The position numbers and the translations under genes were made by a program. Below, in pieces: positions 37,742 to 49,236 of a DNA stretch of 64,000 bases (positions are counted from its first letter, which is position 1; each line of letters opens with the position of its first letter). The DNA is taken from NCBI GenBank assembly GCA_029945375.1, contig CM057066.1, positions 62,001 through 126,000 on the forward strand, read 5' to 3'. Under the pieces are notes generated by a model. It was given only the letters and a program-made list of their open reading frames with translations, ran no database searches and had not been told where the DNA came from. Origin of the DNA: Agaricus subrufescens. Lineage: Eukaryota; Basidiomycota; Agaricomycetes; Agaricales; Agaricaceae.

Positions 37742-37834
37742 GGCCTGATGGTCTAGTAGTATGATTCCTTGTTAGGGTGACCTGCGCAATGTCATGAATC
37801 GAGGAGGTCCCGGGTTCAATTCCCGGTCAGGCCC
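37742..37834 (+). tRNA. tRNA-Pro (anticodon AGG) with a 21-nt intron
   Basis: The acceptor stem GGCCTGA (37742-37748) pairs with TCAGGCC (37827-37833), with C as discriminator base. The D arm has GGTCTAGTAGTATGA. The anticodon stem CCTTG pairs with CGAGG around a TTAGGG..T loop containing anticodon AGG. A 21-nt intron lies after the base 3' of the anticodon. The T arm is CCGGGTTCAATTCCCGG. The mature length is 72 nt, excluding the CCA that is added later. Confidence 0.92.
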
Positions 37835-37961
37835 AAAATGTATGCCTGGCAACTTTTTGCCACCAGCATGCCTCTCTGCCACAATAAAAATGCGATTGTA
37901 TTGTATGAGACAGATACCTATTGGGGTATAACACGACCAAAATATAATTCCCATGATGATA

Positions 37962-39587
37962 TCAAAGAGTCTTATTGGCATCTCTGTCATTCTTCATAGC
38001 CTCAAAATCGAGCAAGGCCAATTCATGACCCTGTACAAAAACAGACCAGGATTCTCCCCGCTTTGACGCTTTCCTCCTATACCATGGCAAATTACTGCTG
38101 ACACATTCCCGTTCCGGAAACGAAGTTGGCGTACTTCGAGCCTTGGCTGTCGCAGTGACTCGCCGAGAAGCAGTGGGTGTGGTGGTAGACGTGGCATTTT
38201 CGATAGAGAGGGGGGATGAGAGACTCCTATCGTCATTGAGAGGTTCGGGTCGGTATCTTTTATGATGGCGACGATAACGGCGCTGTGTGACTTTGGGTGT
38301 AGACGTTTGCAAGGGACTGGACAGACGGCGAGATTGGTTGTGAGGGTGGGAGAATTTGGCCGCTGAACGATAGCGAGGACGGGTATTCACCAAGGAACGA
38401 TCAACCACTGTGGTTTTGACGACGACGTTGCTTTCATTGAAGGAAGTAGAGCCAAATGAGGGTTGATCGAAAACAACCTTGCGCTGAGAACGAACTCTAA
38501 GGATGCGATGAGGGGTAGGGGAAGCCTGGTTGGCGTCATAGAGCTTTTTCAATTTCAAAGGAACTTTGATACGATGCATGGTGGGAGTAATCATCTCCGC
38601 ATCTTCTTCGGGGCTGGTATTATCGGATGACCAGGACGTCTTGCGCCTTTTGATAGCACGAAGGATATCTTGATATGGGCTCGTCTGACTCTCCTCGGAG
38701 TCGATAATCTTCTCGTCCACACTCTTCATGTCGTCGTCTTCATCTTCCTCTCTCAACATCGTCAGCTTTGTCGGACTCATAACCATCGAAACATCAGTCC
38801 CCCCATCCTTTCTCCTATTTCCCCTTATCGCGCTCATAACGGCCAAAGGACTAGTTGGAGGGCTAATCGTCCGTAAATCCAACTCGCTCAAGACGTCGAA
38901 ATCAGAGTCCTTCCCCGAATCCCGTCCTCCTTTGCTCCTCGCTCGCTTCAATGGTGCACCCGGTACCTTGGCCTCGTTCGCGATCCTTACGATACCAACC
39001 AGCCGTTCTACTTCATTTCTGATATCCTTATAGTCTCTCGGTTGATTCAGATTGATCTGAAGAGCCTCTGGTAGACGGTCGTTCATCTCCTTCGCGACTT
39101 CGAGAACACGAGCAGGCTTCATGGTTAGAAGGTCCTCGTGGCAACAGAAAGGTAGTTTGAGGAGGGTACTGATGACGACAGCATCGATACTATGATCAGA
39201 GTTTTGAAGGGCTACACAGGGGACAGGAGGAGTACGATGCGGAAAGGGCGAACGAGCCCTATGAATGGAACTAGGAGTATCGGGTTCAGTGGCAGGTGAT
39301 GAAACGGGGTCAGAGGACAATGGAGGAGTATCGACCACAGTCTTCTGTGGGTGTCCATGACCATATCCACGATAGCCATCGGAGCGGGGGCGTTTTCCCC
39401 CTAGGCCACCAGAATTACGTTTGCGGATCTCAAACCGAAAGAAGAAACGGCGAATGGGGGTTCTGAGGTATTGCCCTGGGCGACTTAAGAGGCTACCACG
39501 AGTGGCGGTCATAGAGGAGAGAGACTTGTTGGATTCTATGGCGTCTTTAGATTTGGAAAGCTGGAGAGACCAATATGTTTTGGCCAT
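37962..39587 (-). CDS. Hypothetical basic, Ser/Thr-rich protein
   Basis: This is a single-exon gene of 541 residues. The N-terminus has a basic aromatic stretch (PIRRFFFRFEIRKR). A short ordered core (about residues 130-220) contains VVISTLLKLPFCCHEDLL and DYKDIRNEVERLVGIVRIANEAKVPGAPLKR. It is followed by acidic and basic low-complexity tracts with KRRK-type possible nuclear signals. No known domain is recognised. A nuclear, possibly regulatory role is only a guess. It converges with ECM14, with the tRNA-Pro between them. Confidence 0.7.
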   Translation of the reverse strand: MAKTYWSLQLSKSKDAIESNKSLSSMTATRGSLLSRPGQYLRTPIRRFFFRFEIRKRNSGGLGGKRPRSDGYRGYGHGHPQKTVVDTPPLSSDPVSSPATEPDTPSSIHRARSPFPHRTPPVPCVALQNSDHSIDAVVISTLLKLPFCCHEDLLTMKPARVLEVAKEMNDRLPEALQINLNQPRDYKDIRNEVERLVGIVRIANEAKVPGAPLKRARSKGGRDSGKDSDFDVLSELDLRTISPPTSPLAVMSAIRGNRRKDGGTDVSMVMSPTKLTMLREEDEDDDMKSVDEKIIDSEESQTSPYQDILRAIKRRKTSWSSDNTSPEEDAEMITPTMHRIKVPLKLKKLYDANQASPTPHRILRVRSQRKVVFDQPSFGSTSFNESNVVVKTTVVDRSLVNTRPRYRSAAKFSHPHNQSRRLSSPLQTSTPKVTQRRYRRHHKRYRPEPLNDDRSLSSPLSIENATSTTTPTASRRVTATAKARSTPTSFPERECVSSNLPWYRRKASKRGESWSVFVQGHELALLDFEAMKNDRDANKTL

Positions 39588-40417
39588 GAGGATGGGCGGA
39601 ATTAGTGGATAACAGAGGTTGATCCTTTTGAACTCCTCTTCATATAGGGCGATTAGGGCGATTTAGATGAGGCTGGTCTCGATCAAATTGATAGAAAAGA
39701 AAATGGATCCGCCGTCCTCATCTGCACATGGAATTAAGATTCGACTTGTCATGAGCCCAATTGTGAGTTGAGTACATATTGATTGTAAGAAGATGAGCAC
39801 ACTACTAAGTTGACCAATACAAGAAAAGAGAAAAACAGCTCACCAACGACATTTCTAAACATTTCACTGAGGCTGTTCATTATGCTGTAGTCCTATAGTC
39901 TGAGTCGCAATCGGAATCTCAATCATCCGCTGATCAGCTCCAGACCGCGGAAAACGGACATGTGACGCTAGTATTCATGTAATTAATGAAACTAAGACAG
40001 CTATCGACTTTGATAGTTAGTTTTGGGACCAGTCAAGGCAGTCAAGGAAGTAGCGGTAAAACCGCCAACTTTTCTCCGGTCGCCGATTCCTGATCCTTCA
40101 CGTCACCCCAAGTGAATCGATCACTGTGAGATCTCATCCCCTGAAAATGAAAGCAAGGATGGTATTGAATAATGTTCGTTTAGGCCTAATAAGGTTTAGA
40201 AAATTGTCTGGAGTCGAGATTGAGCGTTCTCCTCTTGCAAAGAAGCTCTGAAACCGACTGAGGCAGTAACTACATGGCAGGAATGACTTGACTCGAAATT
40301 AGTGTTATCGTAGTATTTAATTATTCTGACTGAGTATGCATATATGAAACCATCCTGAAGTAATAGATCCTGAGCCGATAACCAAAGGAAGAAAAAAAGG
40401 AAAAAAAAACGATTGTA
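39588..40417. other. Intergenic region without a supported gene
   Basis: This is the upstream flank of the gene at 39587 and the 3' flank of the Sae2-like gene. Nothing beyond short chance frames was seen. Confidence 0.5.
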
Positions 40418-42721
40418 CTACCGTCTGATCCACCTTCCACGCTCTGCCTCCTTTTCTACTTGGCGAAATTTTCGTTGATGCATCTCTTCCGCACGTTTAT
40501 TGATTTCGCTTGCCTCCTGCGTATCCGGAAATCCAATACTCCAATAACCAGGGGGTGTTTGCGGTCTGGCCCAATTGTGTCGATGCCGTGATATTTGCTT
40601 TTGATGAAATTCGATCTGGGCATTGCTTCTATCGGAGGGGGATGGAGACAGTTCTGGGCCGTGATTGCGTGATAGAGGAGACGTTCGCGAAGCGTGTTTC
40701 GCGCAACGTCTAACTGGAGTTTTTGATGGTGATCGCCAAAGGGGACCTTGTTCGCGAAGTGGCATCGGACCAATAGCGGTATACCACTGAAGAAAAGAAA
40801 GTTAGAGCACGATGAGTCCGCCAGAATTGTTAATGAGGGAAATGTACATCGCGGCAATCTTCACAATCTCCCGCGTCCATACGTGATCGTTCTACTCTAC
40901 CACGTACAACTTCATCGTATTGATGGGAAACACCTCCATTTTCTTGAGGATTAACCCTGTAAATTGAATTGATAGTTTTCATAGCGCTATATCAAGAGGC
41001 ATAATCAGTCTGATAGCACTGTCACAAGAAAGGCTGAGGGGCGTACCTTTCTTTCTCTCTAACATAACGCGCATGATCTTTGATGTTTGTATAATCCTCC
41101 AACTTTGTTTGGATCTGAGTTGTAGGGGCAGCTTTCCCAACAGGAGTGTTCTCATCGTTCTGGATACGTTTTTTCCCTTTCGCAACTTGGCTAGTAGAGA
41201 GAACGCGTCTGCTCAGCGGGAGATCCGTTTTTGGAAGCCTGGGGGTCTGAACATTGATATCCAGGCTAGTCCTGGGTCTTTTCGCAGGACGCCGGTGCAG
41301 AAAAACAACGTCTGGATCGTCTTCGGGCTCGGCTTTGACATGGTGATGTAAGGCAGATGTTGATGCCTTAGGACAGCTCCCTGGTACTTTAGGGCCCAAG
41401 GGGGGAGGCGAAAGTGAGTAATTATTCGTGAATATTCTCGTCGTAGGTTTCATCGCCGAAAATGGTGAGGTAACAGGAGGAAGGTCTGGAGATGAAGTTA
41501 GAGGATTAGGAGCTAACGACTGACATAAACCCAAAAGATTTTTGATCCAAGAGACGTAAACACGAACCTTGGGAATCATCCTCAGTGTCAGAGGAGCCAG
41601 CAGGACGGCCTGATTCATCCCGAGGAAGTAAGGGAACTTCAAAATGCTGAGTCGGCGCTATATTTAGATAATCAGGACCATAGTTTACTCAAGGCCAAAT
41701 TATCAGAGTACCTTGTGAATCATCTTCGGTATCAGATGATGGTATCGATGACTTGCATAGCTTAAGAGATTTAGGTGGTTTATTCGCTTGCGTAGTGAGG
41801 ATAGCGTGTGGCGGAGATGTTGATCTACGAGCAGGATGATCCCTCCGAAGGCTGACGGCTAACAGGGTGCTGGGGCTTTCAGCCTTCTTGACGATAAAAG
41901 GATTTTCCTCCTCTGAGCTCTTCTCGAGAGTGGCAGTTGCATCTCGAAAACAGTTGAGACGCGTATAAAATAAAAAAGCGACTCCAAAGACACTAACCAT
42001 GACCCTCCTTCAGAGCTTTCTCAAGGGCCGGTATATCAAGACCCAGTAATTTTGTTAGTGCCGGTCCGAATTCGCGTAGTAACTCCCTTCTCCCTAGCGC
42101 TGTAGCATTCTTTGAATAGAACTGATTGGATTGTTCGTTAAGTGGATCCACGCATAGCCATTTTGAAATCCTATATAGCACTCTGCGATCCCGTTGGTAG
42201 TATTCAGCAGCCCTCTTTCGGGCGTCCTTCATGGCGTCATACTGATTATTGGTGTCATTTAATTCCGCTTGCAGGCGCTTTTCGTTCTTTTCCAATACGG
42301 TGCTGTGAAAGCATCAGTCGCCCTGAGTAGTTATATAAAGATAGAAACATAGCTCCTACCTACGTTCTCGGCACCGAGTAAGTCGTTCTTCCAACTCGTT
42401 ACAACGCCCTTCAAAGCTTTCCTTCTCTTTACGCAGTGAACATAGCTCGGCTTCCAGTGTTTGCACACGTTCAAAAGCCTCTTTGAAAGTAACCTCGTGG
42501 TCTGCAACATCGATAGTCCTCTGCACTTCTCCAATATCGGTGAAGCCTAGCGATTCAGCTAATCGATTGCAACGGCTTTGCAGATCGAGTTTTTCTTTCT
42601 CGACATCCTTGATTACTCGTTTGAACTTCTCGATTTTGCGGTCGAGAGTGACTAGTTGGTCTTTCTGTCGCTGGTTTTCGCTAATAAGTTTATCACTTTG
42701 TGCGCTGGAGGATGGGGTCAT
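40418..42721 (-). CDS. DNA-end-resection protein of the Sae2/CtIP/Ctp1 family
   Basis: Seven exons, 42360-42721, 41998-42302, 41712-41942, 41568-41636, 41047-41485, 40848-40956 and 40418-40786, join in frame (introns 57, 55, 75, 82, 90 and 61 nt) into 627 residues. The N-terminus is a long coiled coil (residues about 10-150), as expected for oligomerisation. The middle is disordered. The C-terminus has CEDC (500-503), SRHRHNWARPQTPPGYW and GFPDTQE (about 590-596), the Sae2/CtIP C-terminal signature. SP/TP sites just before it could be CDK sites like those in CtIP. The family stimulates Mre11-Rad50 to start resection of DNA breaks. Exons 3 and 4 each end with the same SSDTEDDSQ motif. Confidence 0.88.
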
Positions 42722-43526
42722 TGCGAAAGCATGAGCTACTTCCCACGCGACTTAACATTTCATGTAAGTGTCACGTGATCGCGACGGGTGTATATATATA
42801 GTTAGAACCTTTATTGGAGGTGGAAGAGCTGCAAAGAAACTGACGTGAATTGGTCTTCGTTACTTCTCCTGTGGGGCGATAGATCAATCAGTACTTAGTG
42901 AGTGATCAGTAGTACTCCAGTGATCACAAATGCCAAACGCGAACACCTAGAGTCGCACCTCTGGTCCGAGAAATCAGACTTTTGATCGCAACAGTAGTAT
43001 GCCCGATGCATTTAGTTGTAGAGCCGCTCGGCTCCTTTGAGGTGGCTTGACTGTGTTCGAGTTCCCTCCTCGGACCTCTCCATCGGGAGACACTTTATAT
43101 CCCCCACTTCCGTTTTTCGTGAAGGTGCAGCCAGTCATTCACGGCGGCATTGTCTTGCTAATCACGCAATTGAGCCGTTGTCACGACAGGCCAAATATCT
43201 TGTAAGAATCAATCGACAAGGTCAATTCGATCGGAACTGACGGTCGCGACTACTGTATCAAATATATCATGTACATTTTTTGTCTGCGTCTTCAATTTAA
43301 ACAGTTGCATTACCCACTGCAAGTCTTTGCATGTCTCGTATATACTGTTGAGTGAGAATTCAATCATACGACTCTCAATCGCGTTATCTACTATTGCCTA
43401 ACTTTGTGACATAATGATGACACTTTGTGAAGCGTTGCAACACGTTTATTAGTAAATATAATCTAGCTACAAAAATCAGAATGTACTTCAACTCCCAGAG
43501 CACTGTAGCAGTTCAAACACCACAAC
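42722..43526. other. Intergenic region without a supported gene
   Basis: This is the upstream flank of the Sae2-like gene and the 3' flank of the next gene. No tRNA or coding sequence could be supported. Confidence 0.5.
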
Positions 43527-44778
43527 CTACTGCCCCGCAGTCGAGTTCGCTGGAGACCAATTTGCGGGGGCACGTGTATACAACGGTTCTTTCGTAGCTC
43601 CAGTCTGAGTACTCCCTGTGAAAGTCTCAACTACATTCTGTCCCCCGTTCTTATTCTGCGCATCATATAACACAACCCACTCCCCAAAAGCTGCCCCAAG
43701 GTCCTTATCAAGCAATTTATCTTCCTTCGCGATCAGCACTCTCGCAGGGTTCAACAAGATATCTGTTTCATCATCCGTTCCAGCTTTGAAAATTGTCAAC
43801 TGGGATTGGACGTCTGGGGTACTAGATAACCAAGTTCCGCGATCGGTGAGAGTGTATTCGCCAAGGCGAGAGGCGGCTCTGAGGGCTTGAATCGGAAAAA
43901 GGGGGTACTGGTGGTACCATTTAGAGTAGGCATACGCCCACGGAACCTAAGTTTACATCCGATCAGCTATTTTTGAAGATTCGTAAGATCGAAAAGCTTA
44001 CTTGGCCTATCTTAATGAAAATTTCACTCTCCTTGATGTTCGTTGCACTCTTGTCGAATCGAGAGAGAAAACGGGTCATGGTACCATTTGTAGGTGGAGT
44101 CTAGAATAGACAGTCAGTAAAAAAAGCGCATACATGTGTAGGGAAGAGTCGTCACCTCAGCTTGATCATTTCCTACCTGTACAATTTTACGCGCCATCGC
44201 TAAAATAGAATCGTTTGTCGAAAGTTGTGCGGGATTGCTCGTAGGTCCAACAAAGTAGAAATGATCCTTTAAACATAAAGTGCGTAAGGGAAAGAATCCA
44301 GTAGAAGCAGTGCAAGTGCCTCACATGAAATCCGTAAATCCAAGCTGACACCATTCCAGAATCGTATACTTGCCGTTCCGCAGCCTCGTTATAGGTCACA
44401 GCAACATCTACTTGACCTTCTTCTAAGAATCCAATACTCTGAGTCGTGTCACCCAGATACCATTCCACCTAGGAGCTGCGTTAAAACCGCATTCGACAAT
44501 GTGGCGAATCTGAAGCCCGTGGAGGGACATACAGTGAAAGGTTCATGGCCTTTACCGACCATGTAATTAATGAACGCGTCTCCCCAAGCACCAATTAATC
44601 CAGATTGTCCAGCACCACCGTTAGCGATGCGTAGGCCAACTTTTGTTGTACCACTATGACCGCCGTTGTAGACAGCCGCGGGCGTCAAAGAGCCAGAAGG
44701 GTTTGACTGGGCTTGTGCCAGAGTAAAAGAAGTAGAGAGGATTGCTAGCAACGCATGGAGCTTGAACGCAGCTTTCAT
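43527..44778 (-). CDS. Secreted periplasmic-binding-protein-like protein (tungstate-binding TupA-like)
   Basis: Five exons, 44533-44778, 44325-44468, 44177-44266, 44002-44100 and 43527-43946, join in frame (introns 64, 58, 76 and 55 nt) to 332 residues. A signal peptide (LLAILSTSFTLAQA) starts the protein. The body has the PBP_like_2 layout of bacterial tungstate- or phosphate-type solute-binding proteins: RIANGGAGQSGLIGAW, FLEEGQVDVAVTYNEAAE, HFYFVGPTSNPA and FLSRFDKSATNIKE. In bacteria such proteins feed an ABC importer; fungi lack that arrangement, so the role here is unknown. ATG 44778 is chosen over 44811 because it directly starts the signal peptide. Confidence 0.8.
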
Positions 44779-45072
44779 GGTATGAAACGAGTGGCCACAG
44801 GCTCGTCGCATTGTCCGGCGTGCTTTATAGTATTCAAGGTCAGGGAGGGGAAGTGGAGGCTTCTCTTCGGTTCCACCAAATTTTAACTTGCACTAACCTG
44901 TAAAGTCACCCGTTGTAACCGGAACTGTGGCTTGTATGATGCAAACGAATTGGTTACGTATAACATCAGTATAACATACAGGTATGGAGCAAGTAAGATA
45001 AACAGGGCATATCAGGATTAGCTCCGGTGCCACGTACTCTATACGTACAAGGAAGAAAAATCAGAACCTTTC

Positions 45073-46124
45073 TCATTGACTCTTTGATCCTGTGGATATT
45101 ACAGTATGTGCCCAAAGCCTCTGTCTTTGGTCCAGCGTGCCAAGGAACGGCACCTCCAAACTCGTACCTCTAGAAGATAATTGATAGGCACCTCCTGTAT
45201 GATTGATCACACCGGCCCACATCCTTCTGGCACAATTCTCTGGATTTAGCATTAGCGGTAACAAAATGAAGTGCAAATGTGGGCCAGCAATTTGGAGTGC
45301 GAGTGAATCCGATGATGCTAATAGGTTGGTACGGACAAAGCCAGGGTATGCATGAATAAATGTGAGTTTTGGATGACGAGACGCGAACTCCTGTGACATT
45401 GAACGTTACTTGAATGTTTAAGAAAGATGTGCTGCTCTGAGAGACTTACTTCCATCATCAAGTCGTTGTATGTCGCGGCATGTGAAGCAGCACGACTTAG
45501 CGAAAACGTCCTCGCAAGTCCTAGATCATCCATATCGATCCTTCCCTTACCCTGTCCAGCAGCGAACACAGAAACCACCTTTCCGTCCTCCTTTCTCTCG
45601 ATCGCTTTCTCCAGCGCAGGCATCAAACCATTGATAAAGGCCCATCTCGAGTAATAGTGGACGGCGAGTTTGGCATCCAACCCCTCTTCTGTTTCATTTC
45701 TCCCCTTAGTTGACATCAAGCCCGCTGTCAAAACCAAAAAATTGATTTTAGGGTGGCTTGAGAGTATTTGTTGAGTTGCCTCTTGAACGTTTTTCATGAG
45801 AGAAACGTCGCATTGAACGAACTCGCGTTTGACATTCGGGTTGCTTGGCTTTGGTAGTTGTGCTAGGATTTTCTCTGCGGCGGCACGATTTCGTCCGATG
45901 ATAATGATGTTTGCGTTCCCATTCGTACGGTCTCCAAATGTCTCGACCATGCCACGACCGATACCTGCGGTGCCACCAACAAAGACAGCTGTGGGAACAT
46001 AACGGGGAGAGTAGTCTACTTCGGGATCGTTCCAGTTTTGTATCACATCGCAGGTAAGCCGAGCGATAAAACCAATGGCGAGTGGATATGCGGCGAATCG
46101 GAGGGCCCTTTTGGTTGTTTGCAT
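45073..46124 (-). CDS. Short-chain dehydrogenase/reductase, copy 1
   Basis: Two exons (45450-46124 and 45073-45390, 59-nt intron) give 330 residues. A hydrophobic N-terminal segment (FAAYPLAIGFIARL) may anchor the protein. The Rossmann nucleotide-binding motif is GGTAGIGRG (about 50-58), with IIIIGRN after the second strand and LVLTAGLMSTKGR in place of NNAG. The usual YxxxK is not present; the aligned position reads YNDLM. An in-frame ATG at 46250 exists, but 46124 starts the conserved part and leaves a normal spacing to the neighbouring copy. It is a tandem paralogue of the next gene with the same intron position. The substrate is unknown. Confidence 0.85.
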
Positions 46125-46270
46125 GTCAGATTGAAATTGCAGGAAACCATATATGCTAGTCTTATATACAGCTCTAGGCGTGGTTGGAGACGATGCCGGT
46201 GCTTGACGTGCGTGCGTTGCTGCCGAAAGGACGCGTTGGACCGGGATCAATATGACGTCTATTTTTATCT

Positions 46271-47247
46271 CTACGGATCAGACACTGCAGTCGCCTCGAC
46301 GGTGTGGTCCCACAGCTTCTTCTTCGCTTCTTCACTGCCAAAGTACCGCTGCTTGCCCAAATCCTCACCCTTTGATCCCGTCCTAAAAACTCCCTTCGTG
46401 TTACTGAGTACCGCATGCCACATGTATTCTGCACAGTCTTCTGGTGAAGTGTATATAGGCCAAAGTAACATTTGGGCCAGAGGTTGAGTGAAATTGAGAA
46501 GCTTTGAGTCAGACTTCTGCAGTAGCGAAGTATTGACAACTCCTGGGTAACCGTGAGTGAAAGTGATTGAAGGATACGAATCGTAGAAGGCCTGGAGTAA
46601 ATTTGTTGTGGAAATCAGTCGAACGATATTAGCATACGAAAACGTACCTCCATCATTAGATCATTATACGTTGGAGCTTGCAGCGCAGCATTGGTGACAG
46701 AAAAGGTCTTCTTGAGACCAAGGTCGCCCAAATCAATTTCACCTCCCTTCCCCGCCGCAAGCACGGAGAAGACCTTCGCGTCCTCTCCTTCCTCACTGGC
46801 CTTATTCAGAATGGGGAGTAAGTCCTTGATGAACTTCCACCGAGAATAATAATGAACAGCGAGCTTGGTATCCAAACCTTCCTCCGTCTCATCCCGACCC
46901 TTCATGGACATAAACCCTGGCGACAGAACGAGAAAGTTGATTTTCGAGTATCGAGCGAGGATCTCCTTCGTTGCAGCTTCTACGTTTTTAATTCTTGTGA
47001 CATCGCAACGAATGAACTCGCGTTTATAAGTCTGGCCTGTTTGAGAAGGAAGTTTGGAGAAAACCTCATCAGCGGCTTCCTTGTTTCGTCCGACAATGAC
47101 AATATCGGATTTTCCTTGGGTGTAACGTCCAAACACTTCAGCCATTCCACGCCCTATCCCGGAAGTCCCTCCAACAAATATTGCTACCGGCGTATATACG
47201 GGCTGGAAACGGGCATTGGCTTGACGGACGAAAGATAATGTAGGCAT
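46271..47247 (-). CDS. Short-chain dehydrogenase/reductase, copy 2
   Basis: Exons 46648-47247 and 46271-46591 (56-nt intron) give 306 residues. The Rossmann motif is GGTSGIGRG, followed by IVIVGRN and LVLSPGFMSMKGR. The sequence closely follows copy 1 (for example ETEEGLD.KLAVHYYSRW.FI and TYNDLMME just before the intron) but lacks its N-terminal hydrophobic segment. YNDLM again stands where classical SDRs have YxxxK. It lies about 150 bp upstream of copy 1 in the same direction. A redox role on a small molecule is likely; the substrate is unknown. Confidence 0.85.
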
Positions 47248-49236
47248 GGTGGGAGAGAGCTATAGTGACAGTTCGCAGCATTCAGAAGGCCTAAATTCCT
47301 TCCTAACCCTAACCCATTTGGGACTCCGCTGACTCACAAATTATGCTAAGCTATTGTTCCATATGAACTTGAACCCGTTCTAAATGTAAGTAAAAATAAA
47401 TGACCGGTGATGCCACTGCACACTTCCACGGTCCGAAGTAGAATGAAATGTACTGAAGAGCCGAACAATTGAGTTAACATCCCTGGAGTCAGGAACATAT
47501 GTGCTTCAAATGACGTGAAATCTGCGTGAAATACTTTCATTATGCACGGGTGGCGAGCAACAAATGCTACTTTTCAAACCCGAATCTCAGGATCACTGGC
47601 TGATGCCATCATCGCGAGGCTCAATTTGAACATCGGACTTACATTGGAGTGATTTACTAATGCGGAAGGTCAACCGTTTCTCTCAGGTTCTGTGTGCCAC
47701 GGGGAAATCTTATACAACGAATCGCAAGGTAGGTTATGATCGATGTAAAGCTGGATAGGGTGACGAGTAGCGTAGATCCTTTACCCAGTACCTTTGTTCT
47801 CACGTTTTCAAATCCACGCTGTTTTCTAAATAGTGAACTAATTTTAGAATAGTTAGAATGACTGGGAACACTTGAGCACAGAGGGTGTGTTATGCTCCCC
47901 GCTGAAAAGTTTTTGATATTCCTCCAGAGACTGATACAAATGTAGACCAGGCGAAGCAAGTTATTTGGAGTCCAATACCATCCCCAGTGAGACGCCTCTG
48001 AAGCCGGGATCAGTTAAGAGTCAGACAGACACACAGTGGCGCCATTTCCCTAGTATACTGAAAGCGTCTTTGACTCAAGCACAAAGGGGTGTGAGAATGC
48101 ATCATTTCTTCAGGTATTTCTTGCAAATCACTAATGTTAACAGTTAACTTCTCGGTTGGGATTCATCACAATGTCCTTGAAGAGTACCACGTACAGTCTC
48201 TCTTCCCGTAGCCATCAACAACGAAACAATCTACAAACAAGTGATAGTCGGCGAAACAGAGAAGTCAGAACTCGGCGACTTAAGTGGGGCACCGCTTCTC
48301 CCCCTCGAGTACCGCAAATCGTGCTACCATGCCATATTTCTCATTCCCAGCACATCTGTACTGATTATAACAGCGCCATGAAGCAAATACATAATATGGT
48401 AGGGTATTCCTGTAACGTAGCCAAAAGTTACCACTACTACCCCGTGGTTACAATCTATCAAGATCACTTCGAACTTTGAAGTACATAACTCTAATATATC
48501 GCTGACACTGAACGTGTATTTGAAAACTCCTCCCTGAGAGGTACGCTTAGAATCTCTCCCACTGGCGCGAGAAACGTCGGCCTCAATGTTGACTTGTCCC
48601 AGCATTTGATTAAGAAGCTTAAAAAAAGCTCACTTTCCCGAACAAACCGGACCTGCAAGCTTGAACAGACGCATCAAGTCAGAGTCACACCGATTCCTGC
48701 GAAAATAGCTGGAGAATTGTGACTGGTGAAAAAGTTACAACCTTATTTACCTATTTATACTTAAAGTATCTTCCATTTACTTTTTCCCCATTTCATTTGA
48801 ACCTGCCATGAGATCAAATGATCAAGGGTTCAGCTGTACATGTGAAGTCCGATGATATGATGATAATCAGGCTCATGCGCATACCATGTGACAGTCTTTT
48901 CAGCGGACTACATTATAATTAGATTATCATCTTATATGGGGACATTATTGGCCAGCGGAAGGACCTTAAAAGATCTGGTTTCAACGGGGTAAATGCATGG
49001 GCGTATAAAGTCATAGAGGTTTGATTGAACTGAATGTTGATCATCAAAAGGAGAGGCACCAAATCGACGCATTAGATCCAGGTATATCCACCAAATGGGT
49101 AAATGATATTATTCGCACACTTGGTTCTTCAAGTAAAGATTACACAGGCATTTCGACAAAATCTCCGAGACGGGCGTGCAAAGGGGCGTGGGGGTAAGGC
49201 GTGTGCGACGTGAACGAAAGAAAAAAAACAAATAAA
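47248..49236. other. Intergenic region without a supported gene
   Basis: About 2 kb with only short frames on either strand. No repeat, RNA gene or recognisable domain was seen. Confidence 0.5.

Noticed and set aside
43020..43080. tRNA-like GTTCGAGTTCC segment
   Set aside because: No T-stem, acceptor stem or anticodon arm could be paired around it.
48156..48605. Possible small genes of 93-107 residues
   Set aside because: The two frames overlap on opposite strands, show no domain and have no splice or neighbour support.
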